DNA from: Cognatishimia activa
GTDB taxonomy: Bacteria; Pseudomonadota; Alphaproteobacteria; Rhodobacterales; Rhodobacteraceae
Length of the DNA stretch: 64,000 nt
Direction: 5' to 3'
Assembly (NCBI RefSeq): GCF_026016445.1
Contig: NZ_CP096147.1
Location: forward strand, 1,524,501 to 1,588,500
Under the pieces are notes generated by a model. The model was given only the letters and a program-made list of their open reading frames with translations, made no database searches and was not told the origin of the DNA. Of the stretch, positions 56,135 to 64,000 are shown piece after piece; the stretch's first letter is position 1, and each line of letters begins with the position of its first letter. The position numbers were made by a program, and so were the translations under genes.

Positions 56135-56734
56135 TCAGCCGAAAATCAGCTTTGCAGCAATGGCCCACATAACAAATCCAACCAGAGCATCCAATATGCG
56201 CCACGCCCGCGGGCTCGTGAAGAGCGGACGCAAGAGCTTCGCGCCGTAACCTAATGAAAAGAAAAATACAAAGCTGGATACGACTGCGCCAATTCCAAAG
56301 CCCCAACTGGGGGAATATTGCGCGGAAATACCACCCAATAGTACAACAGTATCAAGGTAAACATGCGGGTTTGCCCAGGTCAGCAAAAGACAGGTGCTGA
56401 CTGCAGCCCAAAGGCCTGCAGCGGTTTTGCCATCCGCTTCCAGAGCGCCCCCCTCGCGTAGGGCGGAGCGGAAACTTAGCGCTCCGTAAACGACCAGAAA
56501 AGCCGCTCCACCCCACTTTGCCAGGGATACTACGAGTGGGAAAGCAAGGACGAGAGCTCCGAACCCGGCGACGCCTGCGGCAATCAACAGCGCGTCAGAT
56601 ATGGCACAGGTCAGGACCAGCGGCAGGACATATTCTCCTTTCAGACCTTGACGTAAAACAAAGGCGTTTTGCGCGCCGATTGCCAAGATCAAGGAAAAGC
56701 CGAGAAAGAACCCGGCACCCATCGCTTCGTACAA
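56135..56734 (-). CDS. LysE/ArgO family amino-acid exporter
   Basis: 199 residues with six hydrophobic helices. GFSLILAIGAQNAFVLRQGLKGEYVLPLVLTCAISDALLI and LLTWANPHVYLDTVVLLGG are characteristic of LysE/ArgO rather than RhtB. It exports arginine or lysine. Divergent from the LysR-type gene with 86 bp between starts, the classical argO/argP arrangement. Confidence 0.93.
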   Translation of the reverse strand: MYEAMGAGFFLGFSLILAIGAQNAFVLRQGLKGEYVLPLVLTCAISDALLIAAGVAGFGALVLAFPLVVSLAKWGGAAFLVVYGALSFRSALREGGALEADGKTAAGLWAAVSTCLLLTWANPHVYLDTVVLLGGISAQYSPSWGFGIGAVVSSFVFFFSLGYGAKLLRPLFTSPRAWRILDALVGFVMWAIAAKLIFG

Positions 56735-56820
56735 TTGAAATCTCCACTTCGCATCTCTTGTATCGCCGCAAATCTTTGATTATTCAAATTAAAGTTTGTG
56801 ACCCAAAATAAGATTCCCTT

Positions 56821-57702
56821 ATGAAGTTAGACGGCCAACATCTAAGAGCACTATCCGCCATACTCAGAAATGGCAGTTTTGAGGCTGCGGCTGCAGAACT
56901 TGGTGTCACGCAATCCGCTATATCCCAACGGTTGAAGGCGCTCGAGGAAAATGTGGGTGTAAAACTCGTGCACCGCGAAAAACCCTGTTCCGGAACCGAA
57001 GCAGGCCTTCGAATTGCAGCCCATGCGGATCATATGCAGGCGATGGAACAGGCGCTGGCAGTCGACCTGGGCAAGCAAGTGGATACCCAACAAGGCCGCC
57101 TACGCATTGCAACCAACGCAGATAGCCTGTCGACCTGGTTCCTGGACGCTGTCGCTGAAGTTCCCGAATATCTTTATGGCATCCATGTAGACGATCAGGA
57201 TTTCTCTGATGATCTATTGCGCCGCGGTGAAGTGGCTGCGGCGGTCACGTCAAACGGTGCGGCACTTGCCGGTTGTGACGTGCATTATTTGGGTAAACAG
57301 ACCTATGTTGCCACCGCAAGCCCGTCCTTTGTGGAGGTATACTTCCCAAATGGCATGGACGCGGTGTCGATCGCACGGGCTCCGATGCTGCGCTACAATG
57401 AAAAAGACGATCTCCTCTTTCAGTGGCTCGACCGCCATTTCCCTGGGAAAATACGCCCCCCATTCCACCTGATCCCCTCTTCCGAAGCCTATGCGCGGGC
57501 GACTCAAGCCGGGTTAGGTTGGGGATTGAACCCTCTGGCGTTGATCAAAGAAGAGCTGATCAACGGCAAGCTTGTTGAAATTCACTCCAAGGCCACATTG
57601 GACGTGCCTCTTTATTGGCAAGTTAGCCGGCTTTACAAAGAGCTGCTGGCGCCCCTAACCCGCCGCATTTGCCAAACAACAATCCAATCCCTGCCACAAT
57701 AA
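56821..57702 (+). CDS. LysR-family regulator, ArgP/LysG type
   Basis: 293 residues. N-terminal winged helix (LRALSAILRNGSFEAAAAELGVTQSAISQRLKALEENVG) and a periplasmic-binding-fold effector domain. Members bind arginine or lysine and activate the exporter gene encoded divergently. The 86-bp intergenic region is AT-rich (TTTGATTATTCAAATTAAAG contains an inverted TTTGA/TCAAA pair) and is the probable binding site. No strong ribosome site is seen. Confidence 0.92.
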   Translation: MKLDGQHLRALSAILRNGSFEAAAAELGVTQSAISQRLKALEENVGVKLVHREKPCSGTEAGLRIAAHADHMQAMEQALAVDLGKQVDTQQGRLRIATNADSLSTWFLDAVAEVPEYLYGIHVDDQDFSDDLLRRGEVAAAVTSNGAALAGCDVHYLGKQTYVATASPSFVEVYFPNGMDAVSIARAPMLRYNEKDDLLFQWLDRHFPGKIRPPFHLIPSSEAYARATQAGLGWGLNPLALIKEELINGKLVEIHSKATLDVPLYWQVSRLYKELLAPLTRRICQTTIQSLPQ

Positions 57703-57759
57703 CGCCTTAGCGACCGGTCATTCAGCTCCTCGGAGACTTGTATTTCGACCGGAGTTCGC

Positions 57760-58632
57760 ATGAGCGCCATTACAACAGATACGGTCCGCCAAGGGCCAAC
57801 ATTCGCCGGCATCCTTTGGGTGCAGGGCGTTCTGTTGCGTTTGGTTATCAGCTGCTGCGTCGCTGGTTTGACGTTTCTGCAACCCCTGCCCTTAGCCCTG
57901 GTGGCTTGTGTCTTGGCCACTGATCTTTTCAGCTTTATGTGGGCCCTCGTCAGATACAACAACGTGGCTGGTCTGCATTTGCAATATACAGGACGATTTT
58001 GGCCTGTGGTCTTTGGCTACGTATTCTTTTTCTTCGCGGCCATCGCAATGATGTTGACCTGGTGGTTGCTCATCATCAGTACAGATACATCATCGGTCCT
58101 TCGTCACGAGCCTAAAAGCGCATCTTCCAGCCCGGCAGCGCTTGGAGAGCGTTTTGTGGCGGAAATCTCTCGCGACCGTACTCAGGTCATCTTCAAAGGC
58201 GTAATCACTCAAGGGCTTGCCACACAGATCGAGCCGACTTTTGAGGAATCAAATAAGATTGATACTCTGGTACTGAACAGCGCGGGCGGAAATGTTCAGG
58301 AAGCACGCCGTTTGGCAGAAGACGTAGCGCGTCGCGGATTGGATACACATGTGACCCATGAGTGCAGTGCATCCTGCCTATTGGTCTTTATGGCCGGGCA
58401 AAATCGCACTGTTGGCATCGGAGGGCAGCTTGGCTTCCATCGCTACGGCTTGGATTTTGCTCAGGTTCAACCGCATTTGAGCCCGCTTCGCGAGATGCGT
58501 ATCGATCAACAATTCTATCTTGAGCGTGGCGTGAGCTTGGATTTCGTGGATGAAATCTTTGATCTCAATCGCAATGCCATTTGGTATCCTACCCGTCGAG
58601 AGCTCCTGAGCGCTGGGATCACGACTCAATAA
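57760..58632 (+). CDS. Membrane protein with ClpP/crotonase-fold domain
   Basis: 290 residues. Three or so membrane helices in the first 110 residues (LRLVISCCVAGLTFL, LALVACVLATDLFSFMWALV, WPVVFGYVFFFFAAIAMMLTWWLLII), then a soluble domain (about 125-290) resembling COG3904 predicted periplasmic proteins: LVLNSAGGNVQEARRLAEDVARRGLDTHV and ECSASCLLVFMAGQNRTVGIGGQLGFHRYG. The Ser in SASCLL sits where ClpP-like proteases have their nucleophile, with HRYG as possible His. CGGAG precedes the ATG. Activity unproven. Confidence 0.8.
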   Translation: MSAITTDTVRQGPTFAGILWVQGVLLRLVISCCVAGLTFLQPLPLALVACVLATDLFSFMWALVRYNNVAGLHLQYTGRFWPVVFGYVFFFFAAIAMMLTWWLLIISTDTSSVLRHEPKSASSSPAALGERFVAEISRDRTQVIFKGVITQGLATQIEPTFEESNKIDTLVLNSAGGNVQEARRLAEDVARRGLDTHVTHECSASCLLVFMAGQNRTVGIGGQLGFHRYGLDFAQVQPHLSPLREMRIDQQFYLERGVSLDFVDEIFDLNRNAIWYPTRRELLSAGITTQ

Positions 58633-58633
58633 A

Positions 58634-58655
58634 AAACCCGCCTTAAGGCGGGTTT
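58634..58655. terminator. Bidirectional terminator (22-bp perfect palindrome)
   Basis: AAACCCGCC-TTAA-GGCGGGTTT between the convergent ClpP-fold gene and the yebC-like gene. Confidence 0.85.
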
Positions 58656-58679
58656 CATATTTCAGATGTCAGACAGATC

Positions 58680-59420
58680 TTAAAGCTGCGCCATAACCTC
58701 GTCGGAGGCTTCAAAGTTTGTTGTTACGCGCTGAACGTCATCGTCATCTTCAAGCGCATCCACCAGTTTCATAAGCTTTTGCATATCTTCCAGACCGAGC
58801 TCGGTGGTGGTGGTTGGCTTCCAGATCAGCTTGGTGGATTCAGATTCACCGAGGTCTGTTTCAAGCGCGTTAGACACATCGTTTAGATCAGTGTCAGCGC
58901 AATAGATGATGTGACCATCTTCAGAGCTTTCCACGTCTTCTGCACCGGCTTCAATCGCTGCCATCATTATGTCGTCAGCGTCGCCCGCCGTCGCAGGATA
59001 AACAACTTCGCCTTTGCGCTCGAACATGAATCCGACAGAGCCGGTTTCGCCGAGATTGCCGCCATTTTTAGAGAAGGTAGAACGCACGGTAGAGGCAGTA
59101 CGGTTCTTGTTGTCGGTCATGGTTTCCACGATGACGGCAACGCCATTCGGGCCGTAGCCTTCATAGCGGATCTCATCATAGTTTTCCGCGTCGCCGCCAA
59201 CCGCTTTCTTAATCGCGCGTTCGATCACGTCTTTTGGAACCGATTGGCTTTTGGCTTCTTTTACAGCCAGACGCAGACGTGGGTTCTTATCCGGATCCGG
59301 GTCGCCCATTTTCGCGGCAACCGTGATCTCTTTTGCGAGTTTAGAAAACAGCTTGGACCGCGCGGCGTCCTGACGTCCCTTGCGGTGCTGGATGTTTGCC
59401 CATTTACTGTGGCCGGCCAT
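58680..59420 (-). CDS. YebC/PmpR family transcriptional or translational regulator
   Basis: 246 residues. [31 protein letters not shown] at the N terminus and [27 protein letters not shown] are diagnostic. Older work describes DNA-binding regulators; recent work implicates YebC in translation of proline-rich stretches. AGGAC precedes ATG 59420. Usually near ruvC elsewhere, but not here. Confidence 0.95.
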   Translation of the reverse strand: MAGHSKWANIQHRKGRQDAARSKLFSKLAKEITVAAKMGDPDPDKNPRLRLAVKEAKSQSVPKDVIERAIKKAVGGDAENYDEIRYEGYGPNGVAVIVETMTDNKNRTASTVRSTFSKNGGNLGETGSVGFMFERKGEVVYPATAGDADDIMMAAIEAGAEDVESSEDGHIIYCADTDLNDVSNALETDLGESESTKLIWKPTTTTELGLEDMQKLMKLVDALEDDDDVQRVTTNFEASDEVMAQL

Positions 59421-59573
59421 GCGTAATGTCCTGTTCTTTGATCAGTGTTTTTCAAGGTTTTGCATCCTATACCGCAAGGTCGGGTTGGGCTGCAAGTTAC
59501 AGGTTCCGGGCTTTTCCCCTTGCCTGCAGGTCTCGCCTGGGTTTGGCTAAGAAAAGACAATCAGAGGCAGACC

Positions 59574-61346
59574 ATGACGCAGGATCAGATCATTCTATTT
59601 GCCCTTTTCGGAGGAGTTTTCGGGTTCTTGCTATGGGGTAAATTTCGCTATGACCTCGTCGCTTTCTCTGCCCTTTTGATCGGAGTCTTGCTGGGGGTGG
59701 TTCCAGAAAAAGACGCGTTTTCAGGGTTTGGGCACCCCGCCACCCTGGTGGTTGCCTTGGTGCTGGTGGTTTCAGCGGGACTTGTTAGGTCAGGCGCTGT
59801 TTTCCTGATCACACGGACACTGGTGGATAGCTCTCGCAGCCTGGGCGGGCATATCGCCCTCATGGGGGGCATTGGCGGTGTGTTGTCTGCCTTTATGAAC
59901 AACGTGGCGGCACTGGCACTTCTGATGCCAGTGGATGTGCAGACCGCGCGCAAAGCAGGCCGCAGCCCGGGCCTCTCGTTGATGCCATTGTCTTTCGCCA
60001 CCATTCTCGGCGGCATGGCCACGTTGATCGGCACGCCTCCGAACATCATCATTGCATCAATCCGGGAAGATGCCCTGGGAGCGCCGTTTCGAATGTTTGA
60101 TTTTGCTCCCGTAGGCGGGCTGACGGCGATCGCGGGTCTGGCGTTTGTGGCCCTGGTGGGGTGGCGGTTTATTCCCAAACGCGAAGATGCAGGCCAGGCC
60201 ATGGCTGACATCACAGAATATGTGGCTGAGCTGACCGTTCCCGATGAGAGCAAACTGATTGGGAAACGGCTGGCGGAACTGGAAGAAGATGCCTCAAAAG
60301 CTGACGTAGCTTTGCTGGGGCTGATGCGGGATGGAAAACGTCGCTACGGCCGCGCGCGCAATGTTGCGCTGGCGGCGCACGACACTTTGATTTTGGAAGC
60401 AACGCCGGACGCTTTGGATGAATTTCGGGCAGCGTTGGGTTTGAACTTTTCAGACGTTGAGCGCGAAGAGCGCCTGAATGCGGCTGGAGAAGGTCTGGAT
60501 GTGGTTGAAGTGGTGGTCCCTGAGACATCGCGCATTGCGGGCAAAACCGCGGAACGCATTGGCTTGGCCTGGCGTCAGGGCGCCGTTTTGATGGGTCTGT
60601 CGCGGCAAGGTCGCCGTGTGACACAGCACCTCCGCAAAACAGAGGTGCGCGCCGGTGATATTCTTTTGCTGCTGGTCCCCAAAGACCGCGGTGCAGATAT
60701 CACGGAGTGGCTGGGCTGCCTGCCTTTAGCAGATCGCGGTTTGGCCGTGACAGCGGATAGTAAAGTCTGGCTGGCTATCGGGCTTTTTGTCGGGGCTGTG
60801 ATGGCTGCAGCCTTGGGTATCGTTTACCTGCCAATCGCTTTGGGTTTGGTCGTCATGGCCTATGTCTTCACCCGAATTGTACCTCTTTCTGAGCTTTACA
60901 CTCATATCGAATGGCCGGTTGTTGTTCTTCTGGGCAGCATGATCCCTTTGGGGGCCGCCCTAGAGCGTGTCGGAGGCACTGAGCTGATCGCGGGCACTCT
61001 TGTCGGTTTGACAGAAGGCTTGCCCGCCTGGGCTATTCTGACGGTGCTGATGCTGGTGACCATGACTCTGAGTGATGTCCTGAACAACACAGCGACAACA
61101 ATTGTGGCAGCACCAGTGGGCATTCAAATGGCGCAATCTCTTGGTGTGTCACCGGATCCCTTTTTGATGGCAGTGGCCGTGGCGGCAAGCGCTGCCTTCC
61201 TCACCCCCATCGGGCATAAGAACAACACGCTCATTCTTGGTCCGGGCGGTTATCATTTTGGCGACTACTGGCGTATGGGGTTGCCGTTGGAAATCCTTGT
61301 GGTGGCTGTTTCGATCCCGTCGATCCTGCTTTTCTGGCCGCTATAG
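59574..61346 (+). CDS. SLC13 (DASS) family permease with TrkA-C domains, copy 1
   Basis: 590 residues. Two transmembrane halves with the anion-transporter signatures (GTPPNIIIASIRED and, at the end, LNNTATTIVAAPVG with TPIGHKNNTLILGPGGY), separated by two RCK_C/TrkA-C regulatory domains (about 205-390). Candidates for substrate are sulfate, dicarboxylates or other anions. ATG 59574 has AGAGGCAG upstream. Tail-to-tail with a paralogue. Confidence 0.9.
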   Translation: MTQDQIILFALFGGVFGFLLWGKFRYDLVAFSALLIGVLLGVVPEKDAFSGFGHPATLVVALVLVVSAGLVRSGAVFLITRTLVDSSRSLGGHIALMGGIGGVLSAFMNNVAALALLMPVDVQTARKAGRSPGLSLMPLSFATILGGMATLIGTPPNIIIASIREDALGAPFRMFDFAPVGGLTAIAGLAFVALVGWRFIPKREDAGQAMADITEYVAELTVPDESKLIGKRLAELEEDASKADVALLGLMRDGKRRYGRARNVALAAHDTLILEATPDALDEFRAALGLNFSDVEREERLNAAGEGLDVVEVVVPETSRIAGKTAERIGLAWRQGAVLMGLSRQGRRVTQHLRKTEVRAGDILLLLVPKDRGADITEWLGCLPLADRGLAVTADSKVWLAIGLFVGAVMAAALGIVYLPIALGLVVMAYVFTRIVPLSELYTHIEWPVVVLLGSMIPLGAALERVGGTELIAGTLVGLTEGLPAWAILTVLMLVTMTLSDVLNNTATTIVAAPVGIQMAQSLGVSPDPFLMAVAVAASAAFLTPIGHKNNTLILGPGGYHFGDYWRMGLPLEILVVAVSIPSILLFWPL

Positions 61347-61413
61347 TGGGAAGCGGCTTTGCCCCTCAGCGCTTTGCGCTTCACCCAAGAGTATTTTTGC
61401 AAGGAAGAAGAGA

Positions 61414-63198
61414 TTACGGGACCAGCGGCCAAATGAAGGGGATCACAGCGCTGGCGAGCAAGCCGATGCTGAGATTAAGGGGGATGCCCACCTTCAGGAA
61501 GTCACTGAAGCGATAACCGCCGGGACCATAGACCAGCATGTTGGTCTGATAGCCAATAGGTGTTGCGAAGCTCGCGGAGGCAGCGACCATGACGGCCACG
61601 ACGAGGGGGCGCGCGTCGATGCCCATTACGTCGGCCAATCCAACAGCGATGGGGGTAACGACCACAGCGACCGCGTTGTTTGAGACCATTTCGGTCAATA
61701 CCGAAGTCAAAAGATAAATGGCCCAAACCACGAGAAATGGCGGTAGCATGCCAAGATAAGGTGCAATTCCCTCCACGATCAGGCTGACCGCGCCGGAGCT
61801 TTCCAGTGCCACACCGATGGCAAGCATAGAGAAAATCAACGCCAATAGGCGGCCGTCGACAGCGGCGAAGGCTTCATCGGCATCAATGCAACGGGTGACA
61901 AGAACCACAGCGACTGCAAGAATGGCGAGTAGAAAAATTGGTGCAACACCGAGGCCCGCCAGAGCCACAAGACCGATCAATGCCGCGAAGGCAATGGGGG
62001 CGTGCTCCCGGCGGTATTCGCGCTCTGTTGGTTGGCTCACAGAAACCAGCTCCATATCTGCTGCCAGACGCTGGATATCTTCCGCGGTGCCTTCCAGCAG
62101 GAGTGTATCCCCGACCCGCACAATGAGATCATCCAGTTGCAGGCCTATGTTTTGGTTTTTGCGGTGCACAGCGAGCGTATCGACACCATAGCGGCGACGC
62201 AGGCGCAGAGATCCTAGGCGACGCCCCACCATGCGACAACCCGGAGTGATCAGCACCTCTACGGTATTGGTTTCAACCGAACTCACCTGATCCACGCGCT
62301 TGAGGGATTTATCCCGCTGTAGGCTGAGAAGCTCTGTCATTTTGGTGCGCAGGACCACGCGGTCTCCGACCTGCAGTTCCACGCCTTTTAGACTACGACG
62401 CAGAGAGGTATCGCCGCGCACCACGTCGATCAGACGCACGCCTTCACGCTTAAAGAGCTGTACCCCGGTGACTTCGCGGCCAATCAGGTTGGACTCTGGC
62501 GGAATGACCGCTTCCGAGAAGAACTTCATCTGACTGCGATTGCCCAAAAGGTTCGCCATACTGTCACGATCAGGCAGCAAAATAGGTGCAATGAAACGCA
62601 GATAGAACATGCCCCAGAGCACCAGAAGAATGCCGAGTGGTGTCACTTCAAAAATGGAAAAGGCTTCAAGACCCTGCGCCCGTGCCACACCGTCGACAAG
62701 CAAATTGGTAGAGGTGCCGATCAAGGTCAGCGTACCGCCAAGAATGGCCGCATAACTAAGTGGGATCAAAAGCTTACTGGCGGAAACGCCCAGGGTTCCG
62801 CTAAGCTGAATGAAGACCGGGATCATGACAACAACCACCGGCGTGTTGCTGACCACGGCCGAAGAAATCACCACAAAGACCATCAACATGGCAACGGCCA
62901 AATGCGGATTGGTTTTGGCTTTGCGGTCGGCGATCGCTGTGAAGGCTGAAAGCGCACCGGTGCGTACCAAAGCCCCCATGACAATGAACATGGCCGCAAT
63001 CGTCCAGGGTGCCGGGTTTGAGAGCACCGTCAGGGCCTGTTCATAAGGCAAGACGCCTAAAAGCAGTAAAGCAGAGACGCCAGCGATGGCGACCACTTCG
63101 GTTGGGAATGTCTCTCTGAGAAAGAGGATAAACATCACACCGACGGTTGCCAGTGTCAGTATGGCCTGGGTGGTCTGGGAAAACTCTAGGTATTCCAT
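61414..63198 (-). CDS. SLC13 (DASS) family permease with TrkA-C domains, copy 2
   Basis: 594 residues, same architecture as its neighbour: N-terminal helices with SNTPVVVVMIPVFIQL and GTSTNLLVDGVARAQG, two TrkA-C domains (about 220-385), C-terminal helices with VSNNAVAVVVTPIAVGL and TPIGYQTNMLVYGPGGY. Sequence differs widely from copy 1, so this is an old pair rather than a recent duplication. Substrate unknown. Confidence 0.92.
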   Translation of the reverse strand: MEYLEFSQTTQAILTLATVGVMFILFLRETFPTEVVAIAGVSALLLLGVLPYEQALTVLSNPAPWTIAAMFIVMGALVRTGALSAFTAIADRKAKTNPHLAVAMLMVFVVISSAVVSNTPVVVVMIPVFIQLSGTLGVSASKLLIPLSYAAILGGTLTLIGTSTNLLVDGVARAQGLEAFSIFEVTPLGILLVLWGMFYLRFIAPILLPDRDSMANLLGNRSQMKFFSEAVIPPESNLIGREVTGVQLFKREGVRLIDVVRGDTSLRRSLKGVELQVGDRVVLRTKMTELLSLQRDKSLKRVDQVSSVETNTVEVLITPGCRMVGRRLGSLRLRRRYGVDTLAVHRKNQNIGLQLDDLIVRVGDTLLLEGTAEDIQRLAADMELVSVSQPTEREYRREHAPIAFAALIGLVALAGLGVAPIFLLAILAVAVVLVTRCIDADEAFAAVDGRLLALIFSMLAIGVALESSGAVSLIVEGIAPYLGMLPPFLVVWAIYLLTSVLTEMVSNNAVAVVVTPIAVGLADVMGIDARPLVVAVMVAASASFATPIGYQTNMLVYGPGGYRFSDFLKVGIPLNLSIGLLASAVIPFIWPLVP

Positions 63199-63310
63199 AG
63201 GTGCCGGAACGCCCCCTTATTGTTCTCTGCACGTAGGCAAAGCATCCCTCATGCAAAAGGCGGGGGCAAGCCTTTCTCGGCTTTGAGGGAAATCTTTCCC
63301 CGATAAGGGT

Positions 63311-64000
63311 TTAGACAGGTCCAGCCTGACTGAGGCGACCGCCTTGACGGACCATCTCGATCCGGGTGGCTGCGCCGGTGCGGTCATCGGTTTCGACATC
63401 GACGCCCGCCAGAGTGGCTTCTCCCAATGCCGGCGTGAATCGCGCCTTTGGCATGCCAGTGATGAAACGGCGCATGGGCTCGGCCTTTTCCATACCAATC
63501 ACAGAATTGTAGTCGCCACACATGCCCGCATCCGCCTGAAAGGCAGTGCCCTTGTCGAGAATTTGCGTGTCCGCTGTTGGTACATGGGTGTGAGAGCCAA
63601 CCACCAAAGAAGCGCGACCATTGCAGAAATGGCCCATTCCCATTTTTTCAGAGGTGGCTTCGCAATGCATGTCAACGATAATCGCCTGCACGAGCCCGCC
63701 GCGCGGGTGGGATTTCAACACGCGATCCACCGCTGAGAATGGATCAGCGTAGGGGCGTTTCATAAAGACCTGCCCCAGCGCCTGCAGTACGAGCACCTTC
63801 TTGCCGCGCACATCAAAGATGCGGAATCCCCTGCCTGGCACATCGCCTTGAGCGTAGTTCAGCGGCCGAATAACGCGGGTATCTTCTTGAATATACTGCA
63901 TCATATCCTTCTGATCGAAGGCATGATCGCCAAGTGTCACACAGTCGGCACCGGCTTCGAAAAGCCCCTTTGCGTGATCTCCACTGAGCCCCATTCCATT
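63311..64000 (-). CDS. YmdB-type metallophosphoesterase (TIGR00282), 5' partial
   Basis: 229 residues visible; the frame continues past the window end. Motifs: GADCVTLGDHAFDQKDM (metal ligands Asp and His), RPLNYAQGDVPGRGF, VDMHCEATSEKMGM and GSHTHVPTADTQIL. Relatives are 2',3'-cyclic nucleotide phosphodiesterases (YmdB of Bacillus). The usual N-terminal FxGDxxG segment lies outside the window. Confidence 0.92.
   Translation of the reverse strand, partial: NGMGLSGDHAKGLFEAGADCVTLGDHAFDQKDMMQYIQEDTRVIRPLNYAQGDVPGRGFRIFDVRGKKVLVLQALGQVFMKRPYADPFSAVDRVLKSHPRGGLVQAIIVDMHCEATSEKMGMGHFCNGRASLVVGSHTHVPTADTQILDKGTAFQADAGMCGDYNSVIGMEKAEPMRRFITGMPKARFTPALGEATLAGVDVETDDRTGAATRIEMVRQGGRLSQAGPV

Overview
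The window looks like chromosome of a marine alphaproteobacterium of the Roseobacter group (Rhodobacteraceae). The evidence is the set of protein families (CcmI, HdaA, the short form of ProS, Atm1-type exporter, DUF1289, RTX protein with an N-terminal membrane helix, Hint_2 protein, DUF6497, DUF2937), the moderately high GC of most genes, and a pccB / small genes / pccA / methylmalonyl-CoA mutase locus next to an ScfR/PccR-type regulator. Species cannot be told. I ran no searches; family calls come from reading the sequence.

Layout. 1-7 kb: RND efflux adaptor (cut by the window start) and permease, an NTF2-like protein and an Atm1-like exporter. 7-16 kb: LysM protein, LOG-family hydrolase, LuxR-type regulator beside a palindromic operator-like site, iron superoxide dismutase, a secreted protein, ccmI-ruvX-DUF1289 operon and a membrane-anchored RTX protein. 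15.6-20.4 kb: TauE/SafE permease and dusA, whose 5' end is interrupted by an AT-rich 2.9-kb insert. 20.6-32 kb: flavin reductase, Hint protein, RidA-like protein, clpP/clpX, a DNA glycosylase, YdcZ-type permease, cytochrome c, lolCD and proS. 31-36 kb: small operon ending in an ECF sigma factor with its own C-terminal NTF2-like domain, a fasciclin protein, an AI-2E family permease and hdaA. 36-44 kb: ppk-ppx and assorted small enzymes. 44-56 kb: propionyl-CoA to succinyl-CoA locus and its regulator. 56-64 kb: argO/argP-like pair, a ClpP-fold membrane protein, a YebC regulator, two SLC13/TrkA-C permeases and a YmdB-type phosphoesterase cut by the window end.

The most interesting part is the dusA insert. 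A 15-bp direct repeat (ATCCATCATCGGCGC; APMMD codons on the gene strand) flanks 17386-20328. Beyond the far copy lies the original dusA 5' end with its own ribosome binding site, in frame up to the repeat (20314-20379). The resident dusA now begins with 17 codons supplied by the insert. This is the known signature of dusA-targeting integrative elements, but this one is tiny and has no integrase: it carries only a bacterial tyrosine kinase, a small membrane protein and a PrtN-like protein. The resident DusA also has Ile where the catalytic Cys normally sits.

The propionate locus is also notable: six small genes, at least three encoding lipoproteins, lie between pccB and pccA, and clusters of GCAAA/TTTGC boxes precede both pccB and the regulator gene.
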